A DNA stretch of 6,120 nt, from contig JAHFER010000106.1 of the NCBI GenBank assembly GCA_023248365.1, positions 1 to 6,120 on the forward strand, read 5' to 3'. Shown here one piece after another: positions 1 through 5,672 of the stretch. Below the pieces are notes generated by a model that worked only from the letters and a program-made list of their open reading frames with translations, searched no databases and was not told where the DNA came from. This DNA is from Nitrospirota bacterium. GTDB taxonomy: Bacteria; Nitrospirota; 9FT-COMBO-42-15; HDB-SIOI813. Position 1 is the first letter of the stretch; each line of letters opens with the position of its first letter. The position numbers and the translations under genes were made by a program.

Positions 1-1363
1 TTAAACGTTCTGATGCCTTTTCAGGTATATCATTGCCGGCAAGGAGCGCTACCACAGCGGCGCCATAATTTTTTATAACAGGAAACAATAAATCCATGCG
101 TTCAGGTTCTGCATTTACACTGTTTACCAGGGCCTTTCCAGCATACACTTTAAGCCCCTTTTCTATGGCCTCAATACTGGAGCTGTCAATAACAAGTGGT
201 AAATCCACAATAGTTTGAATCGCCTCTACTGCACGCCCCATATTGCCGGGCTCATCTGTCATGGGGACACCAACATTTACATCAAGCGCCATTGCGCCTG
301 CCTCAAATTCACTCCTGGCCTCTGTTATAACCATATCCATGCGGCCTTCTCTTATGGTCTCTCCAAAGGCCTTCCGGCCGGTGGGATTAATCTTCTCTCC
401 TATCTTAAGAAATGGGAAGCCATTGCCGGTATAAATAGTCTTTGATCTGCTCGAAAACTTAAGCCCTTTATAACCTTCTCTCCGAACCGGTTTGTGCCCC
501 TTTATTCCTTGTGAGAGCAGATGAATATAATCAGGTGTAGTACCGCAGCATCCACCCAGAATATTAACACCGGCATCCACAAATTGTCCTGCAAACGAGG
601 CCATCTCTTCAGGGGATTTCGGGAACACAGTCTTTCCCCCAACATTCACAGGAAGCCCTGCATTAGGCTGGGCGCAGATATATGAATCTGTTGCCAATGC
701 CATCTTTTTAACAACCCCGATCATCTCTTCCGGCCCTGTGGAACAATTGGTCCCGATTATATCAACCCCTAAGCCCTCTAATACTGATGCTGTTGTCTCA
801 GGGTCTGACCCTGTGTCTGTAAGTCCATCCTGTGTAAATGTCATTGACGCAAGGACAGGGATATTACCTCCGGCCCTTTTGGCAGCAATAACAGCGGCCC
901 TTATTTCAATCAGATCAAACATGGTCTCTATTACTATCAGATCACATCCTGATTTTACTAATACCTCGATTTGCTCAGAGAAAATCTCTACTGCATCATC
1001 AAATGATAATTCACCAAGAGGATATACTGTGGAGCCGCATGGACCAACATCCCCTGCTACAAAGCCATTATCTCCTGCTGCCTTTCTGGCTAACTTCACT
1101 GCCTCCTGATTAATCTCTTTTAACTTGCTGTCTGCATCATATTCAGCAAGGCGCAGCCGGGATGCTCCAAAGGTGTTTGTCAGAATAATATTACTTCCTG
1201 CCTTAACATATTCCCTGTGAATATCCAATATCACATCCTGTTTTTCTAAGTTCCACAGATCAGGGGCATATCCCGGAGGAAGCCCTCTCAATTGAAGCAT
1301 AGCCCCCATTGACCCATCAAGCAGTAAGACCTCATTCTTCAGACGATTAAGTAATCCATTCAT
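1..1363 (-). CDS. metH: Cobalamin-dependent methionine synthase, homocysteine and folate domains (3' end beyond window)
   Basis: This would transfer the methyl group of methyltetrahydrofolate through cobalamin to homocysteine, giving methionine in the cytoplasm. 454 codons are visible and the frame is still open at the left edge. Residues 1-285 form the homocysteine S-methyltransferase barrel: LLDGSMGAM near the start, and the three expected zinc-ligand cysteines in GTNCSTGP (C207) and GGCCGT (C272, C273). Residues 315-454 begin the pterin-binding barrel, with IGEKINPTGR (321-330), ALDVNVGVP (359-367) and LVIDSS (390-395). The start at 1363 has a purine-rich ribosome site (GGGGGAGAGA) about 8 bases upstream and fits the family's N-terminus. 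The order matches Thermotoga-type MetH; whether a cobalamin domain follows is outside the window. The reactivation domain is probably the separate upstream gene. The alternative is a folate/homocysteine-only protein that uses a separate corrinoid partner. Confidence 0.93.
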   Translation of the reverse strand, partial: MNGLLNRLKNEVLLLDGSMGAMLQLRGLPPGYAPDLWNLEKQDVILDIHREYVKAGSNIILTNTFGASRLRLAEYDADSKLKEINQEAVKLARKAAGDNGFVAGDVGPCGSTVYPLGELSFDDAVEIFSEQIEVLVKSGCDLIVIETMFDLIEIRAAVIAAKRAGGNIPVLASMTFTQDGLTDTGSDPETTASVLEGLGVDIIGTNCSTGPEEMIGVVKKMALATDSYICAQPNAGLPVNVGGKTVFPKSPEEMASFAGQFVDAGVNILGGCCGTTPDYIHLLSQGIKGHKPVRREGYKGLKFSSRSKTIYTGNGFPFLKIGEKINPTGRKAFGETIREGRMDMVITEARSEFEAGAMALDVNVGVPMTDEPGNMGRAVEAIQTIVDLPLVIDSSSIEAIEKGLKVYAGKALVNSVNAEPERMDLLFPVIKNYGAAVVALLAGNDIPEKASERL

Positions 1364-1370
1364 AACTTGT

Positions 1371-1380
1371 TCTCTCCCCC
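1371..1380 (-). promoter_or_regulatory. Ribosome binding site of the methionine synthase gene
   Basis: Read on the minus strand the bases are GGGGGAGAGA, ending 7 bases before the ATG at 1363. This purine-rich stretch supports that start codon. Confidence 0.6.
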
Positions 1381-1410
1381 GTTACTTGTACCTAAATTGA
1401 GCATTTTTTT

Positions 1411-1600
1411 AACCACAGAGTACACAGAGGGAAAATTTTAAAACTAAAAAACCATTGAAAATTCATTTCTTCCTCTGTGTTCTCAAGTAGTAAATTTGTT
1501 GATTAATGCTTATGTATCTAATTCACTTAATGAGTACACAGAGAAAAGCAGTTTTTCTTTGAGTTATAATATCTTTCTCCGTGTGCTCTGTGGTGAATCG
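1411..1600. repeat. Nested palindromic repeat, CCACAGAG family, copy 1
   Basis: The outer arms are ACCACAGAGTACACAGAG (1412-1429) and the reverse complement of ACCACAGAGCACACGGAG (1577-1594), matching at 16 of 18 positions. Inside is a second inverted pair, CTCTGTGTTCTCA (1473-1485) and TGAGTACACAGAG (1531-1543), matching at 12 of 13. The first 40 or so bases, including GGGAAAATTTT, and the internal CTCAAGTAGT recur in the copy at 4564-4650, so this is a dispersed element and not a chance hairpin. It fills most of the gap between the two methionine-synthase genes and ends a few bases from the stop codon of the upstream one. It has no coding capacity. It may be a MITE-like or REP-like element, or a transcript-processing hairpin. 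No U-run follows either arm in the direction of transcription, so it is not a standard terminator. Confidence 0.8.
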
Positions 1601-1606
1601 CCTTTT

Positions 1607-2266
1607 TTAGGTTGTGTTCTTTGCTCTTTCCCATCCTATAACCGCTGAAACAGAAAACCTTGGGATCATAATAAAGGAATCTGTAATTGTTACACCAATC
1701 TTATGGGCCTCTGTTAACCGCATGATCTCTGCCTGAGCTTTAAGTTCCCAGTCACCATATCCTGCGGCATATCGAAAGGTGGGCTTATATCCGTTTTTAG
1801 TAACCTCTGTTTCTATAATCCTTCCCACCTGCTCTGCCATATAATCCGCCATCCAGGCCCCTGTGCGGTCCAGATTATATGCATCACTTAAACTTATCTT
1901 TTCAAATTCCTCAACCTTATCAGCTATATCTTTTCCAATTGTACACACTAACAGAGTTGCATAATCGCAGTTCTTCAAAAGTCTAACCATGTTATTGCCT
2001 GAAAATAAGTGGTCACTCTCAGGTATGGTAACCCTGTCAGGAAGTACCTCCTTAATTTTGAAAGTCCTGTAACACCCCTTTCCTTTTATAAGGGAATATG
2101 CTAATCTAATCACGATTTTTATTGAATCGGCAATATGCTCTTCTTTAATGTCCTGAAATGTAACTGACCTTGGAAAACGCAGCTCTCTGAGCACTTTTCC
2201 TTCGTCAATAGTAAAAGGGATGTTATTCAATATTACAATTTTCCCGCTGCTTTTTATCATTTCCAT
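1607..2266 (-). CDS. Stand-alone methionine synthase activation-domain protein
   Basis: The 219-residue protein resembles the C-terminal reactivation domain of MetH, which binds S-adenosylmethionine and supports reductive methylation of oxidised cob(II)alamin. Visible family signatures are CDYATLLVCTIG (100-111), the central helical part with DRTGAWMADYMAEQ (133-146), RYAAGYGDW (165-173) containing the RxxxGY SAM-binding motif, and TDSFIMIPRFSVSAVIGW (195-212), which matches the family's TES-M-P-SVS segment. There is no signal peptide or membrane segment. Thermotoga has a comparable free-standing protein. The next gene on the same strand is the MetH homocysteine/folate part, 243 bases downstream, so the two probably form one functional enzyme in trans. 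The start is uncertain: ATGs at 2266 and 2260 both lack a clear ribosome site. The N-terminal 30 residues are the least certain part. Confidence 0.82.
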   Translation of the reverse strand: MEMIKSSGKIVILNNIPFTIDEGKVLRELRFPRSVTFQDIKEEHIADSIKIVIRLAYSLIKGKGCYRTFKIKEVLPDRVTIPESDHLFSGNNMVRLLKNCDYATLLVCTIGKDIADKVEEFEKISLSDAYNLDRTGAWMADYMAEQVGRIIETEVTKNGYKPTFRYAAGYGDWELKAQAEIMRLTEAHKIGVTITDSFIMIPRFSVSAVIGWERAKNTT

Positions 2267-2568
2267 GTTATATTAACATATTGGTATTAGAAATTGGAAT
2301 ATGATAAAGGCTATGGTGGCACAAAATTTATATTTTGAGGTATAATCCCGATTCAACCTTTCCAAAATTGTGCCGTATATTACATAATTGTAGTGGGAAG
2401 AGAAGGTTATAAATTGGGGAAGTTCACATCTTTGTATCCGGCATATTACCCATTTTAGATTAAAAACTATCATAATACTTAATTTTTGCAAGCCTAAAAT
2501 ATGTTTTGCTTATGGTATATATATTGCAAGATTTATGAAGGTTAAGGTTTATGGCCTTGTAAAAAGTC
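2267..2568. other. AT-rich divergent intergenic region
   Basis: No credible gene is seen here; the short open frames lack family resemblance or ribosome sites. It must hold the promoter of the minus-strand methionine block and probably that of the plus-strand polysaccharide block. Visible pieces are an inverted repeat GGCACAA (2318-2324) with TTGTGCC (2368-2374), a plus-strand TATAAT (2341-2346) lying between its arms with only a poor -35 match (GGCACA), and an AT run TATATATATT near 2516. None is strong enough to call a promoter. No cobalamin or SAM riboswitch core was recognised upstream of the methionine genes. Confidence 0.5.
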
Positions 2569-2705
2569 ACTAAACCGGACGGTTTAGTAAAAGGCTTCAG
2601 GTGCAAGGCGCGCAAATCCTGAGGAATGAGGCGTACTTTGCTGGTACGCCGCAATGACGAAGGATGCAGCGCAACGCCGCAGATGAGGCTTTTGACTAAA
2701 CCGTC
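2569..2705. repeat. Long imperfect palindromic element before the NusG-like gene
   Basis: The outer arms are GACGGTTTAGT (2578-2588) and ACTAAACCGTC (2695-2705), an exact inverted pair. The interior continues to pair imperfectly inward (AAAAGGCTTCA with TGAGGCTTTT, GGCGC with GCGCAACGCC) down to a central GGCGTAC...GTACGCC stem (2630-2652). A third copy of the arm in inverted order at 2569-2577 makes a small perfect hairpin, ACTAAACCG-GA-CGGTTTAGT (2569-2588). The element ends 18 bases before the ATG of the NusG-like gene, so it lies in that gene's 5' region. The composition is more GC-rich than its surroundings. It resembles palindromic elements scattered through genomes of several Nitrospirota and deltaproteobacteria, where they give rise to spurious short ORFs. 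That similarity is from memory and was not searched. Confidence 0.8.
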
Positions 2706-2723
2706 AAGGGAAGGAAATATTTT

Positions 2724-3191
2724 ATGGAGTTACAATGGTACGCCCTTCATTCCAAGCCGAGGGAAGAGGCAGTTGCTGAAGTATTTCTTACACAATCAGG
2801 AGTGGAATCGTTCTATCCCAAGATAGCCCCGGGTAAGCCATTATTCCGAGGCTATATCTTCGCACGTTTTGATATTAAGACTCAACTCAGGTTAGTAAAG
2901 TATTCAAAAGGGGTTAGTTCTATTGTTTGTTTTGGAGGTGAACCGGCTCCCCTGGACGATGCGATAATTGATTTGATTAAAGACAGGATAAAAGATGGCT
3001 TTGTTCATCTTGATCCACCATCCTTTGCAAAAGGTGAAAAAGTAGAGATTAAAGAGGGACCTTTAGAAGGGGTAACCGGAATTTTTGACAGCAGTGTAAA
3101 AGATTCAGACAGGGTAATTATTTTACTAAATATGGTTACTTCTCAATCCAGAATAATACTTCAGTCAGCCCTTATTAAAAAGGTCTCGTAG
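2724..3191 (+). CDS. NusG/RfaH-family transcription elongation factor (specialised paralog)
   Basis: The 155-residue protein would bind RNA polymerase during elongation and suppress pausing or termination in a target operon. The N-terminal NGN domain spans about residues 1-95: WYALHSKPREE (5-15), FYPKI (30-34), PLFRGYIFARFD (39-50) and VSSIVCFGGEPAPL (64-77). The C-terminal KOW domain spans about 101-155, with KGEKVEIKEGPLEGVTGIF (103-121). The loop between FYPKI and PLFRGYIF is only four residues, much shorter than in RfaH or housekeeping NusG. The ATG at 2724 has AAGGA (2711-2715) eight bases upstream. The lack of secE and ribosomal-protein neighbours, and the phosphoglycosyl transferase gene downstream, mark it as an operon-specific paralog like RfaH, LoaP or UpxY and not the housekeeping NusG. 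The ops-like leader at 3210-3274 is a candidate target. Which of these subfamilies it belongs to cannot be settled here. Confidence 0.9.
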   Translation: MELQWYALHSKPREEAVAEVFLTQSGVESFYPKIAPGKPLFRGYIFARFDIKTQLRLVKYSKGVSSIVCFGGEPAPLDDAIIDLIKDRIKDGFVHLDPPSFAKGEKVEIKEGPLEGVTGIFDSSVKDSDRVIILLNMVTSQSRIILQSALIKKVS

Positions 3192-3209
3192 ATTTAAGCA
3201 GCTTTGAAT

Positions 3210-3272
3210 GGTTGCCATTATTACATATAACTTTTGTTTTTTGCAGGTAATAAACCTGTAATGGCGGCAGCC
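3210..3272 (+). promoter_or_regulatory. Predicted leader RNA stem-loop upstream of the sugar transferase
   Basis: The arm GGTTGCCATTATTACA (3210-3225) can pair with TGTAATGGCGGCAGCC (3257-3272) over 16 positions: 12 Watson-Crick pairs, three G-U pairs and one A-C mismatch. The 31-base loop carries a U-rich run and the start of an alternative small hairpin, CAGGT-AATAA-ACCTG (3244-3258), which competes for the last two bases. The 3' arm contains most of the ops-like motif. It lies between the NusG-like gene and the sugar transferase, so it would be read as leader RNA. No U-run directly follows the stem, so it is not a simple intrinsic terminator. Confidence 0.5.
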
Positions 3273-3274
3273 TG
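3263..3274 (+). promoter_or_regulatory. Candidate ops-like polymerase pause / NusG-paralog recruitment site
   Basis: The sequence GGCGGCAGCCTG matches the enterobacterial ops consensus GGCGGTAGNNTG at nine of its ten defined positions; the sixth base is C instead of T. It keeps the GG start and the terminal pyrimidine-G step expected of an elemental pause site. GGC-GGCA-GCC can form a tiny hairpin, as the non-template strand of ops does in the RfaH complex. It lies 72 bases after the NusG-like gene and 112 bases before the sugar transferase start. The match is seen directly; function is inferred, since distant NusG paralogs often use other signals. Confidence 0.4.
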
Positions 3275-3376
3275 TAAAAATCCCAAAAATCCAATGATTC
3301 CCCATTTAACTTGGTCTTTTCTTTGCATATCATATTATTATTATCAGAATAAATTAATCTCCAACAATTAATTGAC

Positions 3377-3382
3377 AAAGGA
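3377..3382 (+). promoter_or_regulatory. Ribosome binding site deciding the sugar transferase start
   Basis: AAAGGA sits four bases before the ATG at 3387. The in-frame TTG at 3372 would lie before this site and has no ribosome site of its own, so the ATG is preferred. Confidence 0.6.
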
Positions 3383-3386
3383 CATA

Positions 3387-4541
3387 ATGAAGCTCAACGG
3401 GAACAACAAAAAAGCACTTCATTTTACAAATTACCTGATAGACCAAAATGATGGATTGTATATTGAAGATTATTTTTGTGAACTTCTATCCTATGAAAGG
3501 AGAAGGACAGAACGCTCCAGGAGGCCGTTTTTATTGATGCTTTTAGACATAGATGGGTTAGCATCAACTAATGGGAATAATGGGATAATTAAAAAAATCG
3601 CATCGGCATTATTTTCCTCTACAAGAGAAATAGATGTAAAAGGATGGTATAAAAATGGGTCTGTAATTGGTGTGTTGTTTACAGAGTTAAACAGGATAGA
3701 TAAGGAAACCCTCAGAGAGAAAATATTCAGTAAGCTATATTCAGTTCTTGAAATTCAACAGGTAAAGAAGATCAAGGCATCTTTTTTTGTATTCCCGGAA
3801 GATGGGCCGGAAGATGGACCAAAAGATGGAGAAAACAGGAAGAGAGAAATTTTTGACCATGAAACCCTGTATCCGGATATAGCTAATAAAAAGGATACGA
3901 CCAGAATAATTAAGAGAGTTATTGATGTGCTTGGAAGCCTTGCGTGTATATTGATATTCTCACCTCTTTTTCTGATTATACCAATTATTATCCGCGCTAC
4001 TTCGAAAGGTACTATACTTTTCAGGCAGGAGAGGATTGGTCAATTTGGAAAGAAGTTTACATTTCTTAAATTCAGGACAATGCATCTGAATAATGATTCG
4101 AAGATACATCAGGATTATATAAAGAAGTTTATCGTTGAACAGGGCAGCTATGAAGCAAAGGATAACAACGGAGGAGAAGGGACTGTTTATAAAATAAAAG
4201 ACGATCCAAGGGTAACTACAATAGGGAGGTTTTTGAGAAAGACAAGCTTAGACGAGCTTCCTCAATTTATTAATGTACTTAAAGGGGAGATGTCGCTTGT
4301 AGGTCCAAGACCACCTGTTGCCTATGAGATGGCTATCTATGATATATGGCACAGACGCAGGGTTATGGAAGTGAGACCTGGCATAACAGGCCTTTGGCAA
4401 ACCAAGGGAAGAAGTTCTACCACATTCAATGAGATGGTGCGCTTGGATATAAGGTACATTAAAGACTGGTCTGTGTGGTTAGATATAAAGATACTATTCC
4501 TGACACCCTGGGTTGTGTTGATGGGTAAGGGCGCTTATTAA
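3387..4541 (+). CDS. Polyprenyl-phosphate sugar-1-phosphate transferase with degenerate GGDEF-like N-terminal domain
   Basis: The 384-residue protein would transfer a sugar-1-phosphate from a nucleotide sugar to undecaprenyl phosphate at the inner membrane, the first step of glycan assembly. Residues 172-384 are the monotopic phosphoglycosyl transferase domain: basic RIIKRVID, a hydrophobic reentrant helix (about 179-203) with the Ser-Pro break at 192-193, RQERIG (213-218), KFRTM (228-232), the catalytic Asp-Glu pair in SLDELPQ (D289, E290), SLVGPRPP (303-310) and RPGITGLWQ (330-338). A loop of about 40 residues (233-272) separates KFRTM from DDPRVT. Residues 25-136 look like a decayed diguanylate cyclase fold: YERRRTERSRRPFLLMLLDIDGL (36-58), but the GGDEF signature position reads KNGSVIG (89-95), so no cyclase activity is expected. 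A linker rich in Asp, Gly and Pro (137-150) joins the halves. The sugar substrate cannot be read from sequence. Confidence 0.92.
   Translation: MKLNGNNKKALHFTNYLIDQNDGLYIEDYFCELLSYERRRTERSRRPFLLMLLDIDGLASTNGNNGIIKKIASALFSSTREIDVKGWYKNGSVIGVLFTELNRIDKETLREKIFSKLYSVLEIQQVKKIKASFFVFPEDGPEDGPKDGENRKREIFDHETLYPDIANKKDTTRIIKRVIDVLGSLACILIFSPLFLIIPIIIRATSKGTILFRQERIGQFGKKFTFLKFRTMHLNNDSKIHQDYIKKFIVEQGSYEAKDNNGGEGTVYKIKDDPRVTTIGRFLRKTSLDELPQFINVLKGEMSLVGPRPPVAYEMAIYDIWHRRRVMEVRPGITGLWQTKGRSSTTFNEMVRLDIRYIKDWSVWLDIKILFLTPWVVLMGKGAY
3798..3833 (+). repeat. Three 12-bp tandem repeats in the interdomain linker
   Basis: Three adjacent 12-base units, GAAGATGGGCCG, GAAGATGGACCA and AAAGATGGAGAA, encode EDGP-EDGP-KDGE between the GGDEF-like and transferase domains. 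The length is in frame, so copy-number change would lengthen or shorten the linker without breaking the protein. Confidence 0.8.
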
Positions 4542-4563
4542 AACCCGGATTGAGCGATTTTAA

Positions 4564-4650
4564 AACCACAGAGTTCACAGAGGGAAAATTTTTAAACTTA
4601 AAAACATATACAACTCAAGTAGTTCTCTGTGTGCTCTGCGGTGAATTGCC
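4564..4650. repeat. Palindromic repeat, CCACAGAG family, copy 2
   Basis: The left arm ACCACAGAGTTCACAGAG (4565-4582) and right arm CTCTGTGTGCTCTGCGGT (4625-4642) are inverted copies matching at 15 of 18 positions, with a 42-base AT-rich loop. The left arm and its continuation GGGAAAATTTT, the internal CTCAAGTAGT (4614-4623), and the trailing GGTGAATTGCC match the copy at 1411-1600. It fills most of the 129-base gap between the sugar transferase and the dehydrogenase, so the transcript would carry a hairpin there. No U-run follows, so termination is not predicted. Confidence 0.8.
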
Positions 4651-4670
4651 TTACGTATTTTGGAGGATAA

Positions 4671-5672
4671 ATGCTTAATGTTGGTGTGATTGGATACGGT
4701 TATTGGGGCCCCAATATAGTCAGGAATTTTAATAGCATAGAAGCGACCAGGGTTCACTTAATTTGTGATGGGAATCAACATGCGCTAAACCGTGCCCAAA
4801 AAGCACATCCGCACATAAACACAACAACGACCTGGCAGGATGTTATATCCTCGCCTGACATTGATATTGTAGCTGTTATAACACCAGTCTCTACCCATTT
4901 TGAATTAGCCAAAAAGGCGCTGGAAAACGGGAAACATATATTTGTAGAGAAACCGTTTACTGCTACAGTAGCTCAGGCTGAAGAGCTGATTGAGCTGGCA
5001 GAAAAGAAAAATCTTAAAATCATGGTAGACCATACATTTATCTTTACCGGCGCTGTCAGAAAGATGAAACAGCTTATTGCGGATGCGATACTTGGAGACC
5101 TGTATTATTATGACTCTGTCAGAGTCAATCTTGGACTATTTCAAAAGGATGTTAATGTTATTTGGGATCTTGCACCCCATGATTTTTCCATCATGGATTA
5201 TCTTATTGAGGAAAGACCTGTTGCAATCTCTGCGAGCGGCAAGGCTCATTTAAATGAGATGGAAGATACTGCTTACATTACTGTACATTTTGCAAATAAT
5301 ATGATTGCACATTTTAATGTCAACTGGTTATCGCCGGTGAAATTAAGGACAACGTTAGTAGGCGGCGAAAAGAAAATGCTGGTGTGGAATGACCTTGAGG
5401 CAGATGAGAAACTGAAGATATACGACAAAGGGGTTGATGTAAAAAATAAAGAAGGGGTATACAACCTCCTTGTTAGCTACCGTTCAGGGGACATGTGGGC
5501 GCCAAAGGTTCAGCAGATTGAGGCATTGAAGATGGAGGCAGAATATTTTGCCAATTGCATAGTTAACGGAGAGACGCCAATTAACGATGGACATGCCGGT
5601 TTGAGAATTGTAAAAATGCTTGAGTCATGTAATGAATCATTAAAGGATAGCGGAAGGATGGTTTACTTATGA
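4671..5672 (+). CDS. Gfo/Idh/MocA-family sugar-nucleotide dehydrogenase, WlbA/WbpB-like
   Basis: This NAD-dependent oxidoreductase of 333 residues probably oxidises the 3-hydroxyl of a UDP-sugar so that an aminotransferase can act on it. The Rossmann domain is N-terminal (1-120): VGVIGYGYWGPN (4-15) gives the GxGxxG nucleotide loop, followed by AVITPVSTHFELAKKAL (68-84) and the family's EKP motif at 93-95, in HIFVEKPFT. The C-terminal alpha/beta domain (121-333) contains the putative catalytic histidine in WDLAPHD (H170). The length is typical of the family. GGAGGA (4662-4667) lies three bases before the ATG, and the protein starts right at the Rossmann strand, so the start is secure. The stop overlaps the start of an acetyltransferase, the pairing seen in UDP-diacetamido-uronic acid pathways (WlbA/WlbB, WbpB/WbpD). 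The superfamily assignment is firm; the substrate is inferred from that neighbour. Confidence 0.88.
   Translation: MLNVGVIGYGYWGPNIVRNFNSIEATRVHLICDGNQHALNRAQKAHPHINTTTTWQDVISSPDIDIVAVITPVSTHFELAKKALENGKHIFVEKPFTATVAQAEELIELAEKKNLKIMVDHTFIFTGAVRKMKQLIADAILGDLYYYDSVRVNLGLFQKDVNVIWDLAPHDFSIMDYLIEERPVAISASGKAHLNEMEDTAYITVHFANNMIAHFNVNWLSPVKLRTTLVGGEKKMLVWNDLEADEKLKIYDKGVDVKNKEGVYNLLVSYRSGDMWAPKVQQIEALKMEAEYFANCIVNGETPINDGHAGLRIVKMLESCNESLKDSGRMVYL

Noticed and set aside
215..1109. Several plus-strand frames opposite the methionine synthase gene
   Set aside because: They are antisense shadows; the minus-strand frame is continuous and carries all MetH motifs.
1411..1600. CRISPR array
   Set aside because: The repeated blocks alternate in orientation and spacing is irregular, so this is palindromic and not a direct-repeat array.
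2317..2332. TGGCAC resembling the -24 element of a sigma-54 promoter
   Set aside because: The -12 element reads TTAT where the GC of TTGC is needed, so the essential half is missing.
2273..2491. Minus-strand 72-residue frame upstream of the activation-domain gene
   Set aside because: No ribosome site and no recognisable motif. It covers the likely promoter region and is probably chance.
2267..2568. Cobalamin or SAM riboswitch upstream of the methionine genes
   Set aside because: I could not find a conserved B12-box or SAM-I core on the minus strand; a covariance-model search would settle it.
2460..2654. Minus-strand frame beginning MRRTSKVRL
   Set aside because: Its start lies in the same palindrome, and the rest is low-complexity AT-rich intergenic sequence without a family signature.
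2626..2826. Open frame beginning MRRTLLVRRND
   Set aside because: It starts inside the palindromic repeat and runs out of frame into the NusG-like gene. It is a repeat-derived spurious frame.
3372..3386. Upstream TTG start adding five residues to the sugar transferase
   Set aside because: No ribosome site precedes it, while AAAGGA sits correctly for the ATG at 3387.
4564..4650. Intrinsic terminator after the sugar transferase
   Set aside because: The stem is interrupted by mismatches and a 42-base loop, and no U-run follows; it is better explained as a dispersed repeat.
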